Shown: positions 8,821 to 16,234 of the stretch, piece by piece
How the letters are laid out: each line of letters starts with the position of its first letter
Numbering within the stretch: the first letter of the stretch is position 1
Origin: an uncultured Caldisericota bacterium
GTDB lineage: Bacteria; Caldisericota; Caldisericia; Cryosericales; Cryosericaceae
Direction: 5' to 3'
DNA length: 64,000 nucleotides
Assembly: GCA_903871855.1 (NCBI GenBank)
Contig: CAIQIK010000042.1
Span: 1-64,000, forward strand
Program-made: the position numbers and the translations under genes
Notes under the pieces: model-generated
What the model was told of the DNA's origin: nothing
Seen by the model: the letters and a program-made list of their open reading frames with translations, nothing else
The model's database searches: none

Positions 8821-9348
8821 CTACGTGTCCAGACGCCTGAGCTCAGGAGGTGTCAATGGCGTCGGCAGCCGCCCCGCCATGATGAGGGCTGCCTGCTCGA
8901 ATAGCCCAAGCAGACCTTCCGTCTCCAGGTCGAAGCGAACGATAACCAGCAGGACCTGCTCACCGTCACGAGCCGCCGCTGCGACCGACTGGACAGCCCT
9001 GTTGCTGCCGGATCGGTAGTTGTTGAGACTGACGGCCCCAAGGAGCGCCGCGTTCTCGAAGCAGTCCAAGAGGGCGTCGATGCTTGCCGTCTGGGCCTCG
9101 GCGGTGGGAACGGCGAACACGAAGAAGGCTCCGGCCGGATCGAACCCGATGGAGCCTTTTCCTTTTACATCGATGACAGGCATGGGGTATGGGGAGCGCG
9201 CCCATCCGTCGGGTTCGGGAAATGGATTTCCGTCCACCGACATCAGGTGTGCTGACAGACCCGATGCACGTATCTCCTCCAGGCATCTCGATGCTCGGGC
9301 ATGGAGGAGTACAAGACGCTGGTGCACAAGACGAGTCATTTCGTCCAT
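8821..9348 (-). CDS. Hypothetical cytoplasmic protein
   Basis: Not recognised. The protein has 175 residues, no signal peptide and no membrane segment. It is mixed alpha/beta with a charged N-terminal helix (residues 1-30), a central GKGSIGFDPAGAFFVFAVPT stretch and a long C-terminal helical half including SLNNYRSGSNRAVQSVAAAARDG. A perfect AGGAGG lies seven bases before the ATG, and codon use matches its neighbours, so it is a real gene. It is transcribed away from the HutD-like gene; the two share a divergent intergenic region containing a strong hairpin. Confidence 0.7.
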   Translation of the reverse strand: MDEMTRLVHQRLVLLHARASRCLEEIRASGLSAHLMSVDGNPFPEPDGWARSPYPMPVIDVKGKGSIGFDPAGAFFVFAVPTAEAQTASIDALLDCFENAALLGAVSLNNYRSGSNRAVQSVAAAARDGEQVLLVIVRFDLETEGLLGLFEQAALIMAGRLPTPLTPPELRRLDT

Positions 9349-9456
9349 AGACGCCTCCTGGATTGCTCTCAGCAGTATAGGAGCGCACTGACATGGCGCA
9401 AGAAATGCCGCCTGTCCCGACTGTAACGCGCCGGCTCGGTTCGACGATTCTGTAAG

Positions 9457-9495
9457 TGCCAGACCCGTCCTCGTCCACGAGGTCGGAGTCTGGCA
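9457..9495. other. Strong hairpin in a 378-bp divergent intergenic region
   Basis: GCCAGAC...CCTCG / CGAGG...GTCTGGC forms a long stem with a TCCA loop. It lies between two genes transcribed away from each other (9349-9726), so it is unlikely to be a simple terminator. The rest of the gap holds a TATACT -10-like box at 9645-9650 pointing to the HutD-like gene and nothing else recognisable. Confidence 0.5.
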
Positions 9496-9726
9496 GTCTT
9501 CCTCAGGGGCGGAATCGCGACCGCCCCCATTTAGTCCTCCCTCGAGTACATACCACGCATCATACGGCTGGCCCTCAAGGGCTGGCCATTAGCAGCCTGC
9601 TGCACGACTTGCCACAGACGCGGATACACCACCACGCGGCATGGTATACTGAACAAACAAGAGAGTGAACGATACAGACAGCGGTCTGTGGTGCAAGAGA
9701 GAGGATACTCGGTGGTGAGGGAAGAT

Positions 9727-10389
9727 ATGGCATATGATATAGAATTGGTGCGGCAAGACCAGCAACATACCAGCATCTGGAACGGTGGGACGACGACCGA
9801 GATTGCCATCCATCCGAAGAATGCTGTCTACAGCCGCCGTGATTTCGTGTGGCGCATCAGTTCGGCCTGCGTCGAATCAGAGGAATCCGAATTCACCATA
9901 CTGCCTGGAATCTGCAGGCTGATCATGGTTCTCGAGGGGAATTTGACCCTTGAGCATGAACACCATCACAGCGTACGGCTAGAGCCATTTCAGCAGGATG
10001 CGTTTGCCGGAGACTGGATGACGAGAAGCAGGGGGAGGGCCAGGGATTTCAACATCATGCTGTCGGGATCCTGCACCGGGCAGATGCAGGTTGTCAGCGT
10101 GCAAGGACGGTCCAGCCTGGCAGTTCCCGGTGAACTAGTTCAGAAGTGCGACAAAGGCAAGAAAGCCGTGCGAATCATATATAGCGTGGATGGTACGATC
10201 GTCGCCAGCGTTGGTATTGGTGAGACGTGGACAGTAGATGCAGGGGATGCGTTGCTTGTCACCAGTGACCATCAGGGAGCAGCGAGAAACGTGAAGCTGT
10301 TCAACCAGGACAACATCCCCGTCTACGCTGTGCTGGCAACTATATGGTATGAAGACGCCTCCCGGCAGGAGCCGTATGCCCATCCGTGA
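9727..10389 (+). CDS. hutD: HutD/Ves-family cupin protein
   Basis: Protein of 220 residues in the HutD/Ves family, a double cupin-like fold found beside histidine-utilisation genes. The N-terminal SIWNGGTTTEIAIHP corresponds to the family's conserved W-NGG-T-EI segment. DFVWRISSACVESEESEFTILPGICRLIMVLEG matches the next conserved block. HutD's molecular role is unsettled; it has been proposed to govern flux through histidine breakdown. The ATG at 9727 was preferred over an ATG 13 codons upstream because it follows GAGGGAAGAT and gives the usual family N-terminus. hutI and ftcD are present in this window but about 35 kb away, so the link is by family and not by operon. Confidence 0.8.
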   Translation: MAYDIELVRQDQQHTSIWNGGTTTEIAIHPKNAVYSRRDFVWRISSACVESEESEFTILPGICRLIMVLEGNLTLEHEHHHSVRLEPFQQDAFAGDWMTRSRGRARDFNIMLSGSCTGQMQVVSVQGRSSLAVPGELVQKCDKGKKAVRIIYSVDGTIVASVGIGETWTVDAGDALLVTSDHQGAARNVKLFNQDNIPVYAVLATIWYEDASRQEPYAHP

Positions 10390-10405
10390 TTCTCACATGC
10401 CCTCG

Positions 10406-10590
10406 GTCATTCCCGCGCATGCAGGAAATCAACTCCAGCTCTGTCATTCCCGCGCATGCAGGAATCCAATCCTGCTGATCTCTATGGGTTTCAGCCTTCG
10501 CGGGAAAGCACCGCTCGCATGGGACCAAAGTGCTCGCGGGGACGACGTACAGACCCGATGATCTGTCATTCCCGCGTAGGCGGGAATCCA
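10406..10590. repeat. Cluster of three palindromic repeat units
   Basis: GTCATTCCCGCG starts at about 10406, 10443 and 10564. The middle unit is a full 105-bp form that continues through AGCACCGCTCGCATGGGAC and ends CGCGGGGACGAC at 10546, matching the unit at 50917-51020 closely. All lie in the 346-bp gap between the HutD-like gene and the hydrolase. Confidence 0.85.
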
Positions 10591-10613
10591 ATCCTTTTGT
10601 TGACGGACGCGTC

Positions 10614-10653
10614 GAGAATGTTACAGTTTGGAACCGTCCCAAGAATGTTACAG
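10614..10653. repeat. GAGAATGTTACA repeat, copy 1
   Basis: GAGAATGTTACAGTTTGG followed by AACCGTCCCAAGAATGTTACA, that is, two direct AGAATGTTACA boxes about 15 bases apart. A near-identical copy is at 34849-34887. In both places it follows a CGTAGGCGGG repeat half by about 35 bases, so the two repeats may travel as one unit. Confidence 0.75.
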
Positions 10654-10735
10654 ATGTGATGCAGGCCTGTGCTCTTTCGCCCGGCGGACCTATACTATCA
10701 CAGTCAAGCAATGACACGGAGGCTGGGAGGCAACG

Positions 10736-11584
10736 ATGCACAGCGATGAGTTTCGGTATCGCACCAAGGATAATCTGAACCTGTATGCCCGTGTGTGGAC
10801 GCCCGAAGGGGACGTGCGCGGCGTAGTCGCTTTGGTGCACGGCTTGGGCGAATATGGGGGCCGGTACGTGGAGATAGGAAAGAGTTTTGTCGACCGCGGG
10901 TACGCGTTCGTGGCAGGAGACCTTCGGGGGCACGGTGTGTCCGAGGGTAGACGGGCGTTTGTCTCACGTCTCGACGACTTCATGGACGACCTGGACCGAT
11001 ACTGCGCTGAGATTCGGACACGCTTCCCTGGCAAACCGCTGTTTCTGTATGGTTTCAGTATGGGTTCATCGCTCTCTGCTGCCTACTTAATCCGCAGACA
11101 CCCCCGGCTGGCAGGCGCTATCCTGTGTAGCGGTGGGTTCCTGATGCCGGAAGTCTCGGAGCGAGCGATAGCCAAGGCACGGGTTTTGAACTTCATTACC
11201 CCCACAATGGTCATCTCGAATGGAATGGGGCCCGTGAGGGGCAAGGTGTGCCACGACGTGGGCGTCCTGAACGCCTATGATGCGGACTCGCTGGTATATA
11301 AGAAGCTAACGATCGGCTTGGCCGTGGCCATTGCCGAGGCTAACCGTGATGTCCTTGCGCGCGCAGCTGAGATCCACGTCTCGGTTCTCGTCATGCACGG
11401 AGAGGACGACATAATTGCCCTTCCCGAAGGTTCGCGCCGGTTGGCAGCCGGCATCACGGGAGACGTGACACTCAAGCTGTGGCCCGGACTATACCACTTC
11501 ATCCACCATGAGCCGGACGGGGCAAAGGAGCGCGTGCTGGCCTTCGCGGCCGATTGGTTGGACAAGCATCTCACCGCAACATGA
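10736..11584 (+). CDS. Alpha/beta hydrolase, monoacylglycerol lipase / lysophospholipase type
   Basis: Serine hydrolase of 282 residues. LVHGLGEYGGRY at about residues 34-45 is the HG oxyanion-hole motif typical of the lysophospholipase (Hydrolase_4) branch. GDLRGHGVSEG follows, and FLYGFSMGSSLSAAY holds the GxSxG nucleophile elbow. VLVMHGEDDIIAL supplies the acid and YHFIHHEP the catalytic histidine region. No signal peptide is visible, so it is cytoplasmic. The likely substrates are mono-acyl lipids, by family. The start follows GGAGGCTGGGAGGCAACG. A TATACT box at 10691-10696 is a plausible -10, but its -35 partner is poor. Confidence 0.92.
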   Translation: MHSDEFRYRTKDNLNLYARVWTPEGDVRGVVALVHGLGEYGGRYVEIGKSFVDRGYAFVAGDLRGHGVSEGRRAFVSRLDDFMDDLDRYCAEIRTRFPGKPLFLYGFSMGSSLSAAYLIRRHPRLAGAILCSGGFLMPEVSERAIAKARVLNFITPTMVISNGMGPVRGKVCHDVGVLNAYDADSLVYKKLTIGLAVAIAEANRDVLARAAEIHVSVLVMHGEDDIIALPEGSRRLAAGITGDVTLKLWPGLYHFIHHEPDGAKERVLAFAADWLDKHLTAT

Positions 11585-11633
11585 CTGACACTTGTTGAAC
11601 CGGCGGTCCTCAGAGGCCATCGCCTGGAAGAAA

Positions 11634-11659
11634 AGCGCCCCCGCTCAGGCGGGGGCGCT
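11634..11659 (-). terminator. GC-rich hairpin terminator, minus strand
   Basis: AGCGCCCCCGC / GCGGGGGCGCT with a four-base loop. On the minus strand it is followed by TTTTCTTC, so it terminates leftward transcription, perhaps of the toast-rack gene that ends at 11900. The gap 11585-11899 otherwise holds only the short open frame noted separately. Confidence 0.75.
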
Positions 11660-11866
11660 GACTGTATGTGCCGAGACTCTGAGCTGCCAAAGCATCACTT
11701 CCAGTGCAGCATCGGCCGTAACGAGACCGACGTCCCTGGCGTCGGCACCCCAACTCACGTGCTCGGGGCCACTCGAGCCGGTGATCGCGTATGAACCGGG
11801 AACCTGGTAGGTGGCCGAGGCATCGAGAGCAACTTCTGCCTCCGCTGCACCGAGAGAAGGCTTCTC
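11645..11866 (-). other. Coding-like remnant without a start codon
   Basis: A minus-strand frame of 73 codons with protein-like composition (for example ATYQVPGSYAITGSSG and HVSWGADARDVGLVTAD) has an in-frame stop directly upstream and no suitable start. It ends within the terminator hairpin. It could be the degraded C-terminus of a lost gene. Support is composition only. Confidence 0.2.
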
Positions 11867-11899
11867 TTAAGTCATCAGTATGACAACAAGGAGGTGATG

Positions 11900-12685
11900 T
11901 CAGCCTGCGGAGTCCAGTGTCACCTCACCGACACCGACGTGGATGTCGATGTCGAGTGCCGGCGTTGCACCGGGAGCGTAGTTGGTGTAGTTGCGGCCGT
12001 CCTGCATGAAACCTCGGACATTGACGCCCCCGATGCCCTTATCTACGTGGATACGGGTCGGCGTGGTCCGCGGTATGCGGATCTGGAGTGCTCCGACACC
12101 GCCATGAATACTGCCGCGTGCCGGGGTGCTCGGCGATCCCCTGATCTCCAGGTCGAGCCGTCCCGCCCCTGTCTGCAGGTCAAAGTGCTCGAGCTTGGAT
12201 GCGAGGATGACGGCGCGACCCTGGCCGGCGCCGGTCCGCACCCGCAGCTGTTGGACCGGCACAGTACTCAGGTCGATGTCGGTCGTTCCTGCCCCGGACT
12301 CGAGGTCGACGGTCGCAGGGATATTGTCTGCACAGCGCAGGTGCCACTCGTAGCGCAGGTGTGGTGCCGACATAAACAGACGGCCTGACGGCTGAGTGAT
12401 GCTGACCTCGCAGATGCCATCGTTCGTGCGGTACACGAACTCCGGTTCCAACTCGGGCTGGTTGCTGACGAAGTCAGCATCCACCAATCCGGCGGCTCCT
12501 CCCTGCAGTGACAGCACACCCGCCCCCATGCGCAAGTGCAGGTCCGTACGCTGTGTGCCGTCCCTCGGAATGCTGCGGTGTTCTGTGCGAATTCCCCCAC
12601 TCGAACTTCCGAAGACTCCCTGTCTCCACAGGACAGCCACAAGCACGGCGAGTCCTCCAAGCACGACAACCGGCTCGATCGTCAT
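11900..12685 (-). CDS. Membrane-anchored toast-rack/LiaF-like protein
   Basis: Protein of 261 residues with one N-terminal membrane segment (residues 5-22), then a beta-rich repeat region. GAGTTDIDLSTVPVQQLRVRTGAGQGRAVI, TGAGRLDLEIRG and GVGALQIRIP show the regular G-G-x-G/hydrophobic alternation of toast-rack and LiaF C-terminal (DUF2154) domains. In Bacillus, LiaF-type proteins modulate envelope-stress kinases; here that role is only a possibility. No LiaRS-type pair is adjacent; the two-component system at 1-3136 is distant. The start follows GGAGGTGTATTC. The protein probably faces outside on a single anchor. Confidence 0.75.
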   Translation of the reverse strand: MTIEPVVVLGGLAVLVAVLWRQGVFGSSSGGIRTEHRSIPRDGTQRTDLHLRMGAGVLSLQGGAAGLVDADFVSNQPELEPEFVYRTNDGICEVSITQPSGRLFMSAPHLRYEWHLRCADNIPATVDLESGAGTTDIDLSTVPVQQLRVRTGAGQGRAVILASKLEHFDLQTGAGRLDLEIRGSPSTPARGSIHGGVGALQIRIPRTTPTRIHVDKGIGGVNVRGFMQDGRNYTNYAPGATPALDIDIHVGVGEVTLDSAG

Positions 12686-12735
12686 GAATACACCTCCATG
12701 TGTGACGCGTAGCGTCTCATCAGTCTCGATCCGGC

Positions 12736-13158
12736 TCAGATGGCCGGATCGTTCTCGAGTTTCTTCTCGCCCATTAGGGCACGGATCCCGGTGCAGTCCT
12801 GCGAGACTTCGAGGGTCCCCTGGTAGGTACCATCCTTGCCGTAGACGGCAAAATAGCGGATATAGATGAACTTGCCACCCAGCTCCAGCCAGAAGTCGGC
12901 CGAGGAACGCTTTTTCACACGAAAGTCGTCTAGGATCCGCTGGACCTTGGCGACGCTCTGGGGTGGGTGGCAGCGCTGTACTCTCCGTCCGATGTCCAGC
13001 CGTGTGCGCGGGAAGATGCGCCCGGCGGCAGGCAGGTTGAAGTAGGTCACCTCGTCGTCCGCGTTCACAAACGAGACGTCGACGGGCAGCGTGTCAAACA
13101 GCGCAAGCAGGACGTCGAGGTCCATGCCCTCGAACAGGTCGCAACTGGTATCGCTCAT
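12736..13158 (-). CDS. Single-domain PAS protein (DUF438-C-like)
   Basis: Protein of 140 residues that is essentially one PAS domain. VSFVNADDEVTYFNL is the typical opening. RIFPRTRLDIGRRVQRCHPPQSVAKVQRILDDF and FWLELGGKFIYIRYFAVYG match the C-terminal PAS domain of DUF438 proteins, usually fused to a hemerythrin-like domain that is missing here. The histidine in RCHPP is a conserved feature of that group. The ATG at 13158 follows AGAGGAGGAACATTG; an open frame extends upstream but only antisense-like sequence is found there. It may sense a small molecule or redox state. The partner is unknown. Confidence 0.82.
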   Translation of the reverse strand: MSDTSCDLFEGMDLDVLLALFDTLPVDVSFVNADDEVTYFNLPAAGRIFPRTRLDIGRRVQRCHPPQSVAKVQRILDDFRVKKRSSADFWLELGGKFIYIRYFAVYGKDGTYQGTLEVSQDCTGIRALMGEKKLENDPAI

Positions 13159-13253
13159 CAATGTTCCTCCTCTGGGAGTGCGAAGAATCCCAGGAACTGG
13201 GATTCCTGCTGAAGATCCTGCCAGTCCTTTTCGAACAGCAGGTCGGCAACCAG

Positions 13254-13946
13254 CTAGACGAGGTAAGCGTAGGCTACCGAAACGATGGCCCACAGAAGGA
13301 CTGTGGCGAAAAAGCAGAAGACTGCTCGGTAGAAAGTTCTCGGACTTCGTACGCCAGGAATAAATCGTGCGAAGCAAAGGGCAAAGAACGCTCCGACAAT
13401 GATATCCCCTATCCCGCCTACGGTATTCACCTTGTGCCATGTGGCTGCATCGCGGAACACATTGCCGACCCTGATGCCAATAGAGGTACCTGCATGGCTG
13501 TAGATCAATAGGATTCCCACGCCGACAAGAGCGATGGCGGCGACCAGTAGAGAAATGACATTGACTTTCGAAATACCAACGTTGTCTACGGTCGATAGTG
13601 CAGTGGCACCTGGCTGCAAAAGAATCTTCTCGAGAAGATTCTTGGAATAGAAGTAGAGATAAACAACCATGGCGAGAAGGGGTACTAACATGGCAAACGT
13701 CAGATACTGTCCATATATCTCCGGCGCACCAGAGAGATAGAGGAGGAGGCTCACGACGCTTATTGCAGGTCCAAGAATGTACGTGATTTGAGCGCTCTTC
13801 TGGTTCGTCTTCCTCCACACCTCTGGGTAGGCATATGTTGCCGGTAGCCTGACTCCCAACACAGCATTGGGTTTCGCTCTGGCCGAAAAATAGCCAAGCA
13901 CAACAATCAGCAGTCCAAAAGCGATGTTGATGAAATAGACGCTCAT
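13254..13946 (-). CDS. SdpI-family membrane protein (two SdpI modules)
   Basis: Integral membrane protein of 230 residues with about six hydrophobic segments. Two SdpI-type motifs are visible: GVRLPATYAYPEVWRKTNQ near residues 31-49 and GIRVGNVFRDAATWHKVNT near 157-175, each matching the G-x-R-(x)n-W-x-x-x-x pattern. SdpI in Bacillus subtilis gives immunity against the secreted toxin SdpC. Members without a toxin gene are common and of unknown role, and no SdpC-like gene is visible here. The gene has lower GC than its flanks and shares strand with the downstream-lying ABC pair at 14614-15971. The start follows GGAGGCTGACTT. The family call is good; an immunity role is inference. Confidence 0.85.
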   Translation of the reverse strand: MSVYFINIAFGLLIVVLGYFSARAKPNAVLGVRLPATYAYPEVWRKTNQKSAQITYILGPAISVVSLLLYLSGAPEIYGQYLTFAMLVPLLAMVVYLYFYSKNLLEKILLQPGATALSTVDNVGISKVNVISLLVAAIALVGVGILLIYSHAGTSIGIRVGNVFRDAATWHKVNTVGGIGDIIVGAFFALCFARFIPGVRSPRTFYRAVFCFFATVLLWAIVSVAYAYLV

Positions 13947-14613
13947 AAGTCAGCCTCCTCCAATTCTTTCTTCCTTGTCCAGCTCTTCGAACAGTAATTA
14001 CAACGAGAGGAGATGCAAGAGCACAGCTATCAGGAATGATCCTCGAAGAACCTTCGCATGTTTCAGCGGTACCCTTGAATCACTTGGAATACTTAGCCCT
14101 GTAAGCTCCATGCCGCCCCCTTCCTGCCAATTTCGCTTGTTAAACAAATACACGAGACTGCTATCTTGTCAATAGCGCCATGAAATCCGGTTGGACCGAA
14201 CGGCCCGCTCCAGGCCTGGATGAGGTCAAGAGCAACAGGGCAGTACTTGTGTCAAGAAACTGTGCATAGTGCCCTTGGTATACAGGAAACCCCGACGGGA
14301 AATCATTCACCCTCTGCCAGTCCATGCGCCGGACCGCTCCCACGACATGTCATCAGCTCAGTAACAGTAAGTGCCCTGACCATATCCGCGGTCTCACGGT
14401 TATTCAATCGCCCCCATACACTATACCAACACCTGATTGAGACTTTCTAGGACAAACAATACCATCTGCAAGTGTTGTCTCTCGTTATGGGCTCCCCTGC
14501 TGATACAAATTGGTGTTATCCCTACGAACTATTTCTCAATCACAAGACACATCCGGTGCTACGTGAAAGCCATATCGCTATATCTCTTGAAGCAAAACAC
14601 GCAATGTGTAAAC
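13947..14613. other. AT-richer gap holding one copy of a 130-bp repeat
   Basis: This 667-bp stretch has no convincing gene on either strand. It contains the repeat at 14160-14294. The remaining part, 14295-14613, is noticeably richer in A and T than the flanking chromosome and shows no promoter or structure that I can support. Confidence 0.5.
14160..14294. repeat. Diverged ~130-bp repeat, left copy beside the ABC genes
   Basis: Starts CTATCTTGTCAATAGCGCC and ends TATACAGGAAACCCCG. The second copy is at 16049-16180, with the same start (CTTGTCAAGAGCTCTATG) and the same end (TATACAGGAAACCCCG). Internal blocks such as CCGGTTGGACCGAA versus CGGTTTAGCCGAA and the GTGTCAA boxes align in order. The two copies bracket exactly the ABC permease and ATPase genes. 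Confidence 0.7.
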
Positions 14614-15348
14614 TTAAGCTCCGCGGTTTGCTATCTCAATTCTTTTCACCTGCCCTGTCGAAACCAAGGCGAACAGCGCGAACACCGCGAACCCAAAGAT
14701 CCATGTCCACACCTTGTCCGGGTCCTGCATCCAAACAATATCGAAGATGCGACCCAGAACCCCACTGTCAGGAAGAGCATGATACAGTAAGGCTGAGCCT
14801 CTCATTCCTATGAAAACTGCTCCTATGGAAGCGATGCTACCTACGACCAGTTTCCCCGGCAGAAGAGTTGTTATCAACACTCCAAAGCTCACAAAAACGA
14901 GCGTTGTTAAGACTTTCAGGCCCATTTCTCTGGCTATCGCGCCATAGAGTGCTGCACTTGGCAGTTGTGACGCCGCCAGTCCAAAATGCCCGGCCACGAT
15001 GCCTGCAGCGAGTGATATCACGACGAACGCAATAACGTATTGGAGAAGGACAAAGAGGTAGAATGTCACGGACTTCCTCAGCATCCAGGACTTTCTGCTC
15101 TGGCCACATAACAGGTACGTCAGAAAGGTCCCCTGCACGTATTCGACATTGAAGGCAAGATCAGAAAGGAGAATCAAAAGAATCGGGAAAGTATACTCGT
15201 CAGTCTTGTTGATGAAGCTCAAACCCACCGCCAGACCACCTACTGATCCTTTCACCTGTGTTTTGGCAATGATTCCCGATAGTATCCCTATGACGACGAA
15301 TATTGCCTGCATCACAATCCATTGCTTCTGCTTGAACAGGATCTTCAT
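14614..15348 (-). CDS. ABC-2 type transporter permease
   Basis: Membrane protein of 244 residues with about six hydrophobic segments (near residues 12-28, 52-68, 100-125, 147-170, 173-190 and 217-235), consistent with an ABC-2 exporter permease. QGTFLTYLLCGQSRKSWMLRKS is the cytoplasmic coupling-helix region commonly seen between helices 2 and 3. It overlaps the ATPase gene by four bases, so the two proteins form one transporter. The substrate is unknown; small ABC-2 pairs beside SdpI-like genes may export or defend against peptides, which is inference. The lower GC than the flanks suggests transfer. Confidence 0.85.
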   Translation of the reverse strand: MKILFKQKQWIVMQAIFVVIGILSGIIAKTQVKGSVGGLAVGLSFINKTDEYTFPILLILLSDLAFNVEYVQGTFLTYLLCGQSRKSWMLRKSVTFYLFVLLQYVIAFVVISLAAGIVAGHFGLAASQLPSAALYGAIAREMGLKVLTTLVFVSFGVLITTLLPGKLVVGSIASIGAVFIGMRGSALLYHALPDSGVLGRIFDIVWMQDPDKVWTWIFGFAVFALFALVSTGQVKRIEIANRGA

Positions 15349-15971
15349 AGGACAACTTCCTTCTCGACTGTTCTGTCCACAAGGCTGCCGTAGAGGCCGG
15401 GTTTTGTTCCTGCAACGATGATCGTCTTCCCCTGTGCTTTGTGCTCCTGAAGGAGCGTCAGCAGGACTTCCTGCCTCTTCTCGTCAAGTGCAAGCTCTGG
15501 TTCATCCCAAATCAGAACATCAGGGTTGTTCAGAAGGGACAGGGTCAGCTGAGCGATCTTCCGCATGCCATGTGACCCTCTCTTGTATCGTGTGTTGAAA
15601 TCGATATCCCATAGCTTGATGTAATGATCCAATGCCTGCTCTGCTCCGTTCTTTAGACCTTTTTCTCGTGCAAACAGGAACACGTTTTCTCTCAGGCTGC
15701 ACTCGCCGTAGAATCCCATGCCATCAACCACCACCCCGGTCCTTTTCAGGATCTCAGGATTGCAGTAAGGGTCCTTGCCCAAGATCGTCACAGTTCCGCT
15801 CCTGGCTCGCATAACCCCACACAGGATCTTCAAGACCGTGCTTTTCCCAGAGCCGTTTTCCCCAAAGAGATAGACGAATTCACCCTTCTCTGCCGCAAGA
15901 GAAAAATCTTCTAGGATTCTGAGCCCTCGTCCGAATGAAAACGTTACACCCTTCATTGAGACTTCCGTCAT
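15345..15971 (-). CDS. ABC transporter ATP-binding protein lacking the H-loop histidine
   Basis: ATPase subunit of 208 residues. Walker A is GENGSGKST at about residues 37-45, Walker B is VLIWDEPELALD, and the signature region reads GSHGMRKIAQL, a variant of LSGGQ. After Walker B the usual switch histidine (SSH or TH before D) is not seen; the segment reads IIVAGTKPGLYG. This may reflect degenerate or slow hydrolysis. The gene is first in a two-gene unit, overlapping the permease by four bases. No strong Shine-Dalgarno precedes the ATG, only GGTGAC. The role is energising the ABC-2 permease; the substrate is unknown. Confidence 0.92.
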   Translation of the reverse strand: MTEVSMKGVTFSFGRGLRILEDFSLAAEKGEFVYLFGENGSGKSTVLKILCGVMRARSGTVTILGKDPYCNPEILKRTGVVVDGMGFYGECSLRENVFLFAREKGLKNGAEQALDHYIKLWDIDFNTRYKRGSHGMRKIAQLTLSLLNNPDVLIWDEPELALDEKRQEVLLTLLQEHKAQGKTIIVAGTKPGLYGSLVDRTVEKEVVL

Positions 15972-16048
15972 TTCGTCACCAGTCTTCCTTCCAGAATTCT
16001 ATTCCACTCTCTACAGTACTATGTCTAGGCTATATATCTATTTGCTTC

Positions 16049-16180
16049 TCTTGTCAAGAGCTCTATGGCATTCGGTTTAGCCGAATGAGACATGATCTCA
16101 GAATGCACAATGTCAACGGCAATAGGGTGATCGCCGTGTCAACGACCCATGAATGGTGCGCTCAGTATACAGGAAACCCC
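16049..16180. repeat. Diverged ~130-bp repeat, right copy beside the ABC genes
   Basis: Same layout as 14160-14294, beginning TCTTGTCAAGAGCTCTATG and closing with TATACAGGAAACCCCG. Internally it has the short palindrome ATTCGGTTTAGCCGAAT. It lies upstream of the ABC ATPase start and before the helicase, so it marks the right edge of the lower-GC patch. Confidence 0.7.
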
Positions 16181-16234
16181 GCGGCGGTATAATGAATACT
16201 CGCGTGGCACAACACCGCGATGACAGGAGCCCGC

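Noticed and set aside
10406-10653. Possible CRISPR array in the repeat cluster
   Set aside because: Units are few, palindromic, variable in length and separated by related rather than unique spacers. No cas gene is present.
13159-13818. N-terminal extension of the PAS protein
   Set aside because: The extension lies antisense-like over the SdpI-like gene in a different frame and has no ribosome site; the ATG at 13158 has AGAGGAGG.
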